64,000 nt of DNA from an uncultured Bacteroidota bacterium (lineage in GTDB: Bacteria; Bacteroidota; Bacteroidia; Chitinophagales; Chitinophagaceae), in NCBI GenBank assembly GCA_903824665.1, contig CAIJXT010000024.1, positions 248,001 through 312,000 on the forward strand, given 5' to 3'. Of the stretch, positions 1-9,744 are shown piece after piece. Each line of letters starts with the position of its first letter. Positions within the stretch are counted from its first letter, which is position 1. The notes beneath the pieces were generated by a model. It had not been told where the DNA came from, did no database searches, and saw only the letters and a list, made by a program, of their open reading frames with translations. A program made the translations under genes and the position numbers.

Positions 1-3000
1 GTAACACTTTCGAGCAAGCTTGATGAACCGATACACACACTACCCGAACCAGTGATTGGCGAAGGCAGATCCAGTACATTCATAGTAACGGTACGGCTAC
101 AACCACTTGCCAACGTATAACTGATTACAGAAGTGCCGGGTGTGATGCCGGTAACTACACCTGAAACCGATATTGTAGCAATTGTTTCGTCTTCACTTGT
201 CCATGTACCACCACTCGTAGTGTTCGTAAGCGTAACCGTGTTACCCACACAAACATTGTTGACACCCAGTATAGTTGCCGGATTTGAACTAATAGTAACG
301 ATCGTTGTTGTACGACAACCGGTTGGCATCATATACGTAATGGCTGCTGTTCCTGCTGATACACCAGTTACAACCCCTGTTGTGCCATCAATTGTAGCCC
401 TGATCGGATTGCCCGAGCTCCAGGTACCACCCAAACTCAGATTATCAAGATCTGAAGTAGTACCTACACAAATATTTGCATCACCTGTTATTGCATTCGG
501 CAAAGGATTTACTGTTACCTGTGCTGTTGCGATACATCCTGAAGGCGCTGTATAAACTATAGTAGAAAGACCATCTGTAAGGCCTGACACCAGACCATTA
601 GTAATACCTATCGTAGCAACAAGCGTATTAGAACTTGTCCAGCTTCCACCTGGTGTAAGACTGCTCAAACTGGAGTTAGATCCCTGACAGAACATCAGCG
701 TTCCTGAAATAGCTGAAGGCATTGGAGATACAGAAACCATCTTGATAGCAAAACAGCCACTGCCCATTACATAAGAGATTACTGAAGTACCTGCAGAGTT
801 GCCTGTTACAACACCGTTGGTACCAACGAGTGCAACAAAAGGATTGCTGCTGCTCCATGTACCTCCAAGCGTAGTAGATATAAAGGTTGTAGTACCACCC
901 ACACAAACATTAGTTACACCTGTAATTGGTGCAGGTACCGGCAACACAGTTACTTCTGTTGTAGTGAGGCATCCTGTTCCCATCCGGTAAGTGATTGTAG
1001 ATGTACCATTCGCAACACCTGTTACTACTCCACTTGTCACACCAATTGTCGCATTTGCAGTGCTTCCGCTCGACCATGTACCACCTGGTGTAACTGTAGC
1101 CAGCGTAGTAGTACCACCTTCGCAGACAGTGCCTGTACCGGTAATTGCTGCAGGCAATGGATGAACTGTCACAATTCGCGTGTTAGCACAACCGTTGCTT
1201 GTAAGTGTATAGCTGATAGTAGCTGTGCCAGGTATAATACCAACAACTACTCCTGAACCAGAACCAACAGACGCCGTGCCGGGTGCGCTACTTGTCCATT
1301 CGCCACCTGCTGTAGACGAAGTAAGCAGTGTAGAAAGGTTTACACAAACAGCTGCTGTACCTGTTATATTAGCAGGCAGACTATTAATTGTTATGTTAGT
1401 TACACTTTTGCAACCTGTAGGCATTGTGTAAGTAATGTTTACATTTCCTGCATTTACCGGAGTCACAATACCTGTTGGCAAACTTACTGTTGCTACAGTG
1501 GTGCTGCCTGAAGTCCAAAGACCGCCTGGCAATGCATTAAGCAATGTGCCAGTAGTACCCAGACACACACTTGTAGAACCTGTTGCCGGTGGAGGTGTAG
1601 GGTTAACCGTTACGATAACTGAACGGTTGCAACCTGTACCCAATGCATATGTGATACCTGCTGTACCAGCAGTCAACCCATTAACAACACCGAATGCTGA
1701 TACATTAGCAACTGATGGCGCATCTGATGCCCATACACCACCTGCAGGAGATGAAGTCAAGGCAGTAGTGAGACCAGAACAAACAGTAGTAAGACCTGAA
1801 ATTACTGTTGGAACCGGCTGAACGGTAACTACCATAGTAGCCCTGCAACCTGAAGATAAAGCATAAGATATAGTGGTACTGCCAGCGGCAATGCCTGTTA
1901 CAATACCTGTAGCATCAACTGTAGCTGCGCTCATATTAGAGCTGCTCCATGTACCACCTGCTGATGCATTAGATAGTATAGTAGTTCCGCCAGCTGCACA
2001 AACTGTAGCGGCTCCGGTGATTGGTGTCGGAATTGAGTTTACAGTCATTGACTTGGTTACAAAACAAGTTGTTACCAATTTGTAGGTGATATCAGTTACA
2101 CCAAGCGCTACACCAGTTACAATACCTGATGTAGATACTGTAGCAGTAAACGCATCTGCAGTACTCCATGTACCACCGCTGGTAAGGTTAGTAAGCGCTG
2201 TAGTTGCACCAGGGCAAACTGTACCAGCACCTGCTATAGCTGCCGGTAGCGGATTAACTGTTATGGTACGTGTCGCTGTGCAACCTGTGCCAGGTGCAGC
2301 ATAATAAATTATTGATGTTCCCGGAGCGATACCTGTTACTGCGCCGCCCGCATCGACAGTTGCCACTGCAAGGTTACCGCTTGTCCAAACACCGCCAATT
2401 GTAGTAGAAGACAAAGTCACTGTACTACCATGGCAGACTGTTGCAGTACCAGAGATAACTGGCAGCGCATTTACTGTAAGTACCGCTGTGTTCAGACAAC
2501 TGTTAGACAGTTTATATGTTACAACAACTGTACCACCAAGTACACCTGTCGCAACACCGGTAAGATTGTTTACAGTAGCAATAGAGATATTGCCCGAAGC
2601 CCATGTACCACCCGGAGAAGTGTTGCTCAAAGTACTGGCAGCCCCAACACACACCTCAAGACTTCCTGAAATCGGAGCAGGTATCGGATTGACAGTAACT
2701 TGTTTCAAGCTATAACAACCATTAACTATTGTATAAGTAATCATTGCGGTACCGGGGTTCACACCTGAGGTAAAACCAGTTGCACCGCTGATGTTTGCTA
2801 CTGTTGCATCACTACTGCTCCACACACCGCCAGAAGTGGTGTTGGTATAAGTAACTGAATTGCCCTGGCAGAAAACATTTGCACCATTAATAGTAGAATT
2901 CGGTGAGAGGTTATTGGTAACAACCGTAGTTACCCTGCAACCTGAAGATAATGTATAAGATATTGTCGCAGTACCAGGGTTAGAACCGCCGGTTACAATA

Positions 3001-5310
3001 CCAGTAGCTGCACCCACATTTGCGTAAGCTGTGTTGACTGTGCTCCAGGTACCACCTGCTGTTGCGTTGGTAAGCGTTATTGTCCTTCCTGAACAAACAA
3101 TGCCTGGTCCTACAATTGTATCAGGAAGTGCGTTTACAGTTACTACGAGAGTTCTGTAACATCCTGTTGGCAGAATATAACTGATATTGGTAGTGCCTGC
3201 TGCTACGCCTGTTACTATACGTGCAGGTGATATCGTAGCGATAGTCACATCTGCACTGCTCCAGGTACCGCCTGTTGGCGATGAGTTTAATGTAGTATTA
3301 GAACCTTCACATACTACAGCAGTTCCTGTAATAGATGTTGGCAGTGTATTTACTGTCACTACAACCACACGCGCACATCCCGAAGGAAGTGTGTAGGATA
3401 TTGTAGTAGTACCTGCGGCAAGACCGGTAACCGTTCCATCGGTACTGATCGTTGCACGTGAAGGATTACCACTTGTCCATGTACCACCTGTAGAGATGTT
3501 GGAAAGTACTGTTGTAGAGCCAATACAAACAGATAATACTCCAGTTATTGGCTGTGGCAGCGGATTTACAGTAACTACTGTAGCATTGATGCAACCGCCA
3601 CTGCCGCCAACACTATAAAATATAGTTGCTGTACCTGCACCAACACCAGTTATCACTCCGGTAGTAAGTGCTGCACTAGCTACAGACAGGTCACTGCTGC
3701 TCCAGGTACCCGCACCCGGTGTACTCATAAGATTAGTTGTTGAACCTTCGCAAACTACGAGCGTACCTGTAATTGCCGTAGGAGTAACATTTACTGTAAC
3801 CAGCATTCTACTGGAACATGTTGTAGGCATCGTGTAGCTTATCCATGATGTTCCTGCAGCGAGTCCGCTTACAAGACCTGTACCGTCAACTGAGGCAACC
3901 AGGCCGTTGCCTGATGTCCATATACCGCCTACATCTGTATTGTCCAGATCAGTGGTGCCACCTACGCATACATTTGATACGCCTGTGATTGCTGCCGGCA
4001 ATGGGTTAACTGTTACTTCTGAAACAGACATACAGCCTGTTGAGAGCCTGTAAGAAACCAGAGAAGTTCCAGCTGCAATACCCATCAGCATTCCGGAACC
4101 GGAGTTGATAGTAGCTACAGTTGTTGTACCGCTAGACCACGTACCCGCAGCTGTAGCGTTCGTTAATGCAGATGTAGTGCCGGGGCAAACCACCAATGTT
4201 CCTGCTATTGCAGCAGGTACAGGATTAACTGTTACTACTCTGGTACGGTAGCAACCCGTAGGCAGTGTGTAGGTAATATCGGAAGTACCAGCAAGTATAC
4301 CGGTAATAATACCTGTAGCGTCAACCGTTGCATTTGCAGGGTTGCTGCTGGCCCAAAGGCCGCCAACAGATAAAGAGTTGAATGCTGTAATGGAATTCTC
4401 ACAAACTGTAGCCGTACCTGTAATTGCTGCAGGCAAAGCATTAACAGTCATTACGAGGGTGTTAATACAACCATTCAATGTTTTGTAGGTGATCGTTGTT
4501 GTTCCGGCGGTTACTGCATTCACAACACCTGTTGTTACACCTATGTTAGCGATGCCAGAAGTACTGCTGCTCCAGGTTCCACCCGGAGTTATATTGGTAA
4601 GCGTTGTAGAGAAAGTAGCACAAACATCTGATGCACCAACAATCGCTGCAGGTGTTGGATACACGGTAGCAACACGTGTGCGTACACAACCGTTAAGACC
4701 TGTATAAGATATGGTAGCAGTACCAAAACCAACACCAGTTACGAAACCAGTACCAGATGTGATGCTTGCCACAGCCACGTCGCTGCTGCTCCATGCACCA
4801 CCTGCTGTTGCATCAGTCAGAGTCGTAGTCAATCCTTCGCAAACCGAAGCGGTACCATTTATGGCTGCCGGTGTAAGGTTATTTGTAACGATCGTTACCG
4901 AACGGCAACCCGTACCTAGGGTATAGGTAATTCGCGCTGTACCAGCACTTGAACCGCCAGTAATAACTCCGCTAGTTGTGTTGATATTTGCTATTGGTGT
5001 GCTTGAACTGCTCCAAGTACCCAATGGTGTAATATTACTCATTGCGAGAGTCTGTCCTGAACATACCGTACCTGTCGCAGGAGTGATTGCTGCCGGCAAA
5101 GGGTTTACCGTAATAACCTTTGTGCGAATGCAACCTGTTGCAGCGGTGTAGGTGATTTCAGCTGTACCATTTAATATACCTGTTACACTACCCGTAGCAG
5201 AAACTGTAGCCACAGCAACATCGCTGCTCGACCACGCACCTCCTGCAGGAGTACTGTTGAAATTCGTTGATGCTCCCTCACAAACAGAGTTTGCACCTGT
5301 GATAGCTGAA
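1..5310 (-). repeat. Array of about 25 tandem ~216-bp coding units
   Basis: The codons for the conserved VC-x-G motif recur on the minus strand near 5280, 5063, 4838, 4618, 4398 and so on down to 33, a mean spacing of about 218 bp. Units are clearly related in protein sequence but have many silent and replacement differences, so the array is old or selected for divergence. It is not a recent tandem expansion. Confidence 0.85.
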
Positions 5311-5768
5311 GGAAGTGCTATTACGTTCAATGAATTGGGTGAAGATGGGGGCGTCGTTACTGTATTTACATCTGCAGCAACCAATCCTGCAGAGGGTTGA
5401 GAAACTACTGTACCACCGGTATTTTGAGCGATTACATAATATGTAACCACATCGCCAGACAGAAAACCACCTGCCAGCGACGCGTCCATTGTAAACGTCC
5501 AATCACTGTTGGTAGCTGTACCACCTGTATTTACACCTGCTACGCTGTTCCATAGGCCGGTATTTCTCCTGTAGTAAATTCTCGGAATTGTCCCTCCGGC
5601 CAGCGGTATTCCGGTCGGGTCGGTTATGTTAACACCAGACAATGTGACATTACTTCCCGCGCAGGAAGATGTAACCGGAGTATAAGTTATCACAAGTTGG
5701 GCGTAAGACTCAACTGTAAACAACAGACCCGACACGATTAACAATAACGCCAGATAGACTTTTCTCAT
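1..5768 (-). CDS. Giant secreted Ig-like (Big_2-type) repeat protein, 3' end outside the window
   Basis: The reading frame starts at ATG 5768 and is still open at base 1, giving at least 1922 residues. A signal peptide begins MRKVYLALLL and ends around residue 24 (SYAQ). Residues ~25-150 form a non-repeated module (ITYTPVTSSC, IPRIYYRRN, GDVVTYYVIAQNTGG) that recurs in the protein at 32313-36923. From ~155 on, about 25 units of ~72 residues follow. Each has a VCxG start, GGxWSSS, VTG, a GTxxITY strand, GCxRT, and a V-NPLPxxITG linker. The two cysteines per unit suggest a disulfide. I checked the frame at both ends, and the unit pattern stays in one frame throughout. By comparison with its paralogue the missing C-terminus probably carries a T9SS sorting domain, which is inference. 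Likely a cell-surface or released adhesin-like filament; no enzyme domain is visible. Confidence 0.85.
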   Translation of the reverse strand, partial: MRKVYLALLLIVSGLLFTVESYAQLVITYTPVTSSCAGSNVTLSGVNITDPTGIPLAGGTIPRIYYRRNTGLWNSVAGVNTGGTATNSDWTFTMDASLAGGFLSGDVVTYYVIAQNTGGTVVSQPSAGLVAADVNTVTTPPSSPNSLNVIALPSAITGANSVCEGASTNFNSTPAGGAWSSSDVAVATVSATGSVTGILNGTAEITYTAATGCIRTKVITVNPLPAAITPATGTVCSGQTLAMSNITPLGTWSSSSTPIANINTTSGVITGGSSAGTARITYTLGTGCRSVTIVTNNLTPAAINGTASVCEGLTTTLTDATAGGAWSSSDVAVASITSGTGFVTGVGFGTATISYTGLNGCVRTRVATVYPTPAAIVGASDVCATFSTTLTNITPGGTWSSSTSGIANIGVTTGVVNAVTAGTTTITYKTLNGCINTLVMTVNALPAAITGTATVCENSITAFNSLSVGGLWASSNPANATVDATGIITGILAGTSDITYTLPTGCYRTRVVTVNPVPAAIAGTLVVCPGTTSALTNATAAGTWSSGTTTVATINSGSGMLMGIAAGTSLVSYRLSTGCMSVSEVTVNPLPAAITGVSNVCVGGTTDLDNTDVGGIWTSGNGLVASVDGTGLVSGLAAGTSWISYTMPTTCSSRMLVTVNVTPTAITGTLVVCEGSTTNLMSTPGAGTWSSSDLSVASAALTTGVITGVGAGTATIFYSVGGSGGCINATVVTVNPLPQPITGVLSVCIGSTTVLSNISTGGTWTSGNPSRATISTDGTVTGLAAGTTTISYTLPSGCARVVVVTVNTLPTSITGTAVVCEGSNTTLNSSPTGGTWSSADVTIATISPARIVTGVAAGTTNISYILPTGCYRTLVVTVNALPDTIVGPGIVCSGRTITLTNATAGGTWSTVNTAYANVGAATGIVTGGSNPGTATISYTLSSGCRVTTVVTNNLSPNSTINGANVFCQGNSVTYTNTTSGGVWSSSDATVANISGATGFTSGVNPGTAMITYTIVNGCYSLKQVTVNPIPAPISGSLEVCVGAASTLSNTSPGGTWASGNISIATVNNLTGVATGVLGGTVVVTYKLSNSCLNTAVLTVNALPVISGTATVCHGSTVTLSSTTIGGVWTSGNLAVATVDAGGAVTGIAPGTSIIYYAAPGTGCTATRTITVNPLPAAIAGAGTVCPGATTALTNLTSGGTWSTADAFTATVSTSGIVTGVALGVTDITYKLVTTCFVTKSMTVNSIPTPITGAATVCAAGGTTILSNASAGGTWSSSNMSAATVDATGIVTGIAAGSTTISYALSSGCRATMVVTVQPVPTVISGLTTVCSGLTTALTSSPAGGVWASDAPSVANVSAFGVVNGLTAGTAGITYALGTGCNRSVIVTVNPTPPPATGSTSVCLGTTGTLLNALPGGLWTSGSTTVATVSLPTGIVTPVNAGNVNITYTMPTGCKSVTNITINSLPANITGTAAVCVNLSTLLTSSTAGGEWTSSAPGTASVGSGSGVVVGIIPGTATISYTLTSNGCANTRIVTVHPLPAAITGTGTVCEGGTTTLATVTPGGTWSSGSTANATIGVTSGVVTGVANGTSTITYRMGTGCLTTTEVTVLPVPAPITGVTNVCVGGTTTFISTTLGGTWSSSNPFVALVGTNGVVTGNSAGTSVISYVMGSGCFAIKMVSVSPMPSAISGTLMFCQGSNSSLSSLTPGGSWTSSNTLVATIGITNGLVSGLTDGLSTIVYTAPSGCIATAQVTVNPLPNAITGDANICVGTTSDLDNLSLGGTWSSGNPIRATIDGTTGVVTGVSAGTAAITYMMPTGCRTTTIVTISSNPATILGVNNVCVGNTVTLTNTTSGGTWTSEDETIATISVSGVVTGITPGTSVISYTLASGCSRTVTMNVLDLPSPITGSGSVCIGSSSLLESV

Positions 5769-6377
5769 AAACAGATAATTTTAAAAATTTTACTTTTCCA
5801 AGGTTTTGTTTATAGCAATCAATAACTCATATACGCAAAGAACAACAGCATGTTGCTTTTTGCGGATCAAAAATCAATATTTACTTCGGTTTTTAAGCTG
5901 TTTTTTGCTCTAATTCACAAATTTTAGTACCCTAAAAGTACAGTTTGACAGCAAATTTAACAAAATAAAATTACTTTCAAATAAGGCACGTAATAAAAAT
6001 AATATTTATATACTTTCAATTAAAATACATTTGAGTCGTAATATACCATACGAGATGGAGTATTCAAATACTACGGATGAAAATATTGGTAAATACTGGA
6101 ACATCAGCGCATTATTAGCGAAAAAATGGGTATTAAAACAGGCAGTCTTTTAACCAAAAATGTTAGTAAAATGTAGGAAAAACACATTGAAATGAAATTA
6201 TTTTTAATGACAGAATAATTTACATTTAACATAGAAATGTTACTGTGATTAATGAAAATCGCTGAGAATCAGCAAACTAAGCCACCTGTTTGGCAATAGC
6301 GCCGAAAAAAAATGCGCTATTAACTAAAAGGAATAAAACAAAGTAAGATGAAAAAATCAAAAAAATAACTAAAAGGC
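5769..6377. other. AT-rich intergenic stretch upstream of the giant repeat gene
   Basis: About 600 bp without a credible reading frame. It must hold the promoter and leader of the minus-strand repeat gene, but no clean TAnnTTTG element was found close to its start. No tRNA-like or strongly structured RNA was recognised. Confidence 0.5.
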
Positions 6378-6408
6378 AAAAATCCGCTGGTGACACCAGC
6401 GGATTTTT
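6378..6408. terminator. Perfectly symmetrical intrinsic terminator after glmS
   Basis: Two 15-nt arms, AAAAATCCGCTGGTG and its exact complement, flank a single base, so the hairpin ends in a U-tract on either strand. It lies 35 bp downstream of the glmS stop. Confidence 0.85.
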
Positions 6409-6443
6409 CTTTATTCGAATAATCGTTCGATCAAAATACTCAA

Positions 6444-8282
6444 CTACTCTACCGTTACGGATTTCGCAAGGTTCCGTGGCTGGTCTACATTGCAGCCACG
6501 CATAATTGCAATATGATAAGCCAAAAGTTGCAAAGGTACTATTGTAATAAGTGGAGACAATATTTCTTCAGTTTCGGGCACCTCTATAATATGGTCGGCC
6601 AATTCGCGTATCTGTGTATCACCTTTGTTTACTACTGCTATAATACGACCTTTCCGTGCTTTTACTTCCTGTACATTCGATACAATTTTCTCGTATGCAC
6701 TCCGGTTGGTTGCCAAAAATACTACAGGCATATTTTCGTCGATCAATGCAATTGGACCGTGCTTCATCTCGGCCGCCGGGTACCCTTCTGCGTGAATGTA
6801 GGAGATCTCTTTCAACTTCAATGCGCCTTCAAGCGCCACGGGGAAGTTATACCCCCTACCCAGGTACAGAAAGTTGGTTGCGTCTTTGTAAATAGCGGCA
6901 ATTTCCTTGATCTGTGCATCCAGTAAAAGTGTTTCTTCAATCTTTTTAGGGATATTCTCCAACTCATATAATATCTCACGGAGCTTGGATGTGGGTATTG
7001 TACCTTTCACCTGTGCCATCTGCAACGCGATGAGCGTTATCAGTGATATCTGCGTAGAAAATGCCTTTGTTGACGCGACCCCGATCTCTGGTCCCGCATG
7101 GGTATATGATCCTGCATGCGACGCACGCGCTATAGATGAGCCAATCACATTACATACACCATAAATAAGAGCCTGGCGCTCTTTAGCCAACTCTATGGCT
7201 GCAAGTGTATCGGCTGTTTCACCCGACTGTGAAATAGCTATTACTACGTCTTTTTCGGTGATGATCGGGTTTCGGTATCTGAATTCAGAAGCATACTCGA
7301 CTTCAACCGGTACCCTGGCCAGATCTTCAATCAGATATTCACCAATCAAGCCCGAATGCCATGATGTGCCACATGCAGTGATGATAAACCGCTCAGCATT
7401 GTCCATCCGGTTTACATATTCATTCAGCCCACCCAGTTTTATCCAACCCTGACTGGCATTCATTCGACCACGCAAAGAATCTTCGATTGCCTTGGGCTGC
7501 TCATATATTTCTTTTAGCATGAAATGCTCAAACCCACCCTTTTCGATGGTCTCCAGCGAAAACTCCAGCTTTTGTATTTCGTGTGACTTTTCTATGTTAC
7601 CCAACGTACGGATAGAGTAACTACCGTTTCGATTGATAACCGCATACTCCTGATCGTCGAGATAAACTACATGTTTAGTGTATTCAATTATCGGAGACGC
7701 ATCTGAGGCAACAAAAAAATCATCTTCACCGATACCGATTACCAAAGGACTACCCTTTCGGGCCGCAATCAGCTGATCGGGATTGTGTTTGTTGAGTACC
7801 ACGATAGCATATGCACCCACAACTTCGTTGAGGGCAATACGAACCGCATTGTCAAGCGTGGTTTTTTCTGTTTTTTGTACCTCTTCTATCAGGTTAACCA
7901 GAACCTCTGTATCGGTATCTGAATGAAAACTATATCCCCTTGAAATCAATTCAGCTTTGATAGATGCATAGTTTTCTATGATGCCATTGTGAATAATGGC
8001 CAGATCACCCGACTGCGAAATATGGGGATGAGCGTTTCTATCATTGGGTTCGCCATGCGTAGCCCATCGGGTATGTCCTATCCCTATATTTGCCACGGTC
8101 CTACCGGGCTCAACAATTTTCTCCAATTCAGACACCTTGCCTGCCTTCTTGAAAACAGTCATATCGCCGTTCAGCAATGCAATACCTGCACTGTCATACC
8201 CACGATATTCCAGCCTTTTCAGCCCTTTGATAATAATAGAAAAAGCGTCTTTGTTACCTATGTAACCTACAATGCCACACAT
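6444..8282 (-). CDS. glmS: Glutamine-fructose-6-phosphate aminotransferase (isomerizing)
   Basis: 612 residues, the normal length for GlmS. It makes glucosamine-6-phosphate from fructose-6-phosphate and glutamine, the first step to UDP-GlcNAc for peptidoglycan and LPS. The N-terminal nucleophile cysteine follows the initiator Met directly (CGIVGYIG), and the glutaminase domain runs to about residue 220 (RGYDSAG, HTRWATHG, HNGIIEN, SDTDTEV). Two sugar-isomerase domains follow (TACGTSWHSG, ISQSGETADT, then EGALKLKEISYIHAEGYPA), ending in the family tail QPRNLAKSVTVE. It begins 9 bp after the DUF4270 gene and is the last gene of the run from 10572. No glmS ribozyme fits in the short gap. Confidence 0.97.
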   Translation of the reverse strand: MCGIVGYIGNKDAFSIIIKGLKRLEYRGYDSAGIALLNGDMTVFKKAGKVSELEKIVEPGRTVANIGIGHTRWATHGEPNDRNAHPHISQSGDLAIIHNGIIENYASIKAELISRGYSFHSDTDTEVLVNLIEEVQKTEKTTLDNAVRIALNEVVGAYAIVVLNKHNPDQLIAARKGSPLVIGIGEDDFFVASDASPIIEYTKHVVYLDDQEYAVINRNGSYSIRTLGNIEKSHEIQKLEFSLETIEKGGFEHFMLKEIYEQPKAIEDSLRGRMNASQGWIKLGGLNEYVNRMDNAERFIITACGTSWHSGLIGEYLIEDLARVPVEVEYASEFRYRNPIITEKDVVIAISQSGETADTLAAIELAKERQALIYGVCNVIGSSIARASHAGSYTHAGPEIGVASTKAFSTQISLITLIALQMAQVKGTIPTSKLREILYELENIPKKIEETLLLDAQIKEIAAIYKDATNFLYLGRGYNFPVALEGALKLKEISYIHAEGYPAAEMKHGPIALIDENMPVVFLATNRSAYEKIVSNVQEVKARKGRIIAVVNKGDTQIRELADHIIEVPETEEILSPLITIVPLQLLAYHIAIMRGCNVDQPRNLAKSVTVE

Positions 8283-8291
8283 AATATTTAC

Positions 8292-9716
8292 TTAATTGAG
8301 GCTTGAATATACAACAAATAATTTAGCACGGTATACCGGGTCAGGATGGTTACCACCTCCGGCAAGCATCCTGAATGCGCCTACCAGATCCTGTGTACCA
8401 GTGAGTCGCAGGTGCAGCGTATCATTTTTAGCAGCTATGCACGACATAATTTCTCTCGGCAAACCGATGGTGTACGCCTGCACTCCCACTCCATCCCGCG
8501 TTATACCATGCAGATATCCATCTAGGACGGCTTGTCTGCTACTTTCGGGGAAGCGGTCTTCAACATTATACACTCCTCCTGCCACCGTGCCCGCCGGGTA
8601 CACACCGTTGCTGATGCGTGTAGGGTAAAGACGCGTAGGTGGCGCAAATTTATTGGTACGCCAAGGCAGCATCACCAGCTGCAACTCAGCTTTATTAATA
8701 ACTCCTTTAGGGAGGCTGTTTATTCCGGTCACCAATATATCGAGACTGGCACCAGGCTGATTCTGCAAGCCAATAATACTGTCATTTGCCTGTACGGACG
8801 TGTAAAGACTGTTCACCGGATAGTGCCCATAAGACTTGGTGACATTGTTTATGAAACCGCAATTTTCACTGCTGAAGAAATAGCGGTGACTAAGTGTATC
8901 TACACCCGGTGTAGCGGTCGGATGGTAATAAACAATAAGGCCGGCTCCGGAATACTCATCAGTTCCATTCAGCCGGAAGTAAGGATAAGCTTTGGTGGAC
9001 TGGTTGCTGTTTTCAACCCGTACACACAACCCTTTGAATATACTGTGAAATGCTGTGTTGGGTGTTGAGTTGTTGGATGCGAGCGTCAGGGCCGGTAACA
9101 AACGGTTTAGAAGCACGGGCAACTTCAGCTTCATGCGCAGACCCGGGTGTTTGTTCTCACCTTTCACCGACAACGAATCTTTAAGATGGTACAAGTTTAC
9201 CGTGGTCACTTCACTTAGCGGGCTTGCAACATCGATCTCCTTTTTAGTATAGGAATAATACAGGTTATTCGGAGTGAGCTCTTCATTCAAAAAGAATGCC
9301 TGATAGGACTGGGTAAGGGTTTGATCGGCAGTATCCCCATAACTGTAACCACTATATGGCAACATTAAGACTGCAGAGTCAATGGTCATATCGTTATAAA
9401 CAGCGATGTTGGGGTATTGAGGCAAAACCTGAAAATTTGCAGATCCGACCATCTTTCCGAAATAATCATCGGTAAGGGACCCAACGCCCATAAAAGTATT
9501 GATGTTGGGGAAATAGAGGCCCATGACACCTGTATCGTCAAAATAAGTATGCGTAATGCAGGAAAGTGACGTACTGTAAACGCCAATTGCATTGTCTGAT
9601 GGTGAAATATTGGAATTGATAAGCGTATTTTCCTTGCAGCTACTTTGTGAAAAAGCAACAGCAAAGAGTATTGCCAGCAACAATAGGGGGCTGAAACGAT
9701 GCGTCAAAGTGAACAA
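8292..9716 (-). CDS. DUF4270 family lipoprotein
   Basis: 474 residues, recognised as the Bacteroidota DUF4270 family from its overall pattern and its place between a GT5 protein and glmS. The N-terminus is a lipoprotein signal (SPLLLLAILF then QSSC). The mature part is beta-rich with several conserved-looking segments (FDDTGVMGLYFPN, DSAVLMLPYSGYSYGD, VYNVEDRFPESS). The frame has no ATG near its start: the best candidate is TTG at 9716, 28 bp after the GT5 stop. Translation may therefore be coupled to the upstream gene, or start at a rarer codon. The function of the family is unknown; an outer-membrane location is expected from the lipoprotein signal. Confidence 0.8.
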   Translation of the reverse strand: MFTLTHRFSPLLLLAILFAVAFSQSSCKENTLINSNISPSDNAIGVYSTSLSCITHTYFDDTGVMGLYFPNINTFMGVGSLTDDYFGKMVGSANFQVLPQYPNIAVYNDMTIDSAVLMLPYSGYSYGDTADQTLTQSYQAFFLNEELTPNNLYYSYTKKEIDVASPLSEVTTVNLYHLKDSLSVKGENKHPGLRMKLKLPVLLNRLLPALTLASNNSTPNTAFHSIFKGLCVRVENSNQSTKAYPYFRLNGTDEYSGAGLIVYYHPTATPGVDTLSHRYFFSSENCGFINNVTKSYGHYPVNSLYTSVQANDSIIGLQNQPGASLDILVTGINSLPKGVINKAELQLVMLPWRTNKFAPPTRLYPTRISNGVYPAGTVAGGVYNVEDRFPESSRQAVLDGYLHGITRDGVGVQAYTIGLPREIMSCIAAKNDTLHLRLTGTQDLVGAFRMLAGGGNHPDPVYRAKLFVVYSSLN

Positions 9717-9744
9717 TTTAAAGGCTAAGGTGATAAAATAAATA

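Noticed and set aside
1-5310. Regular ~216-bp periodicity as a CRISPR-like array
   Set aside because: The period is far too long, no identical short repeats or spacers exist, and the frame codes throughout.
133-5400. Many 60-140-codon frames on the plus strand with similar sequences (MPVTTP..., VPPxV..., QT..PVIGAG)
   Set aside because: They are the antisense shadow of the minus-strand Ig-like repeats. All keep the same frame relation, which also shows the repeat gene has no frameshift.
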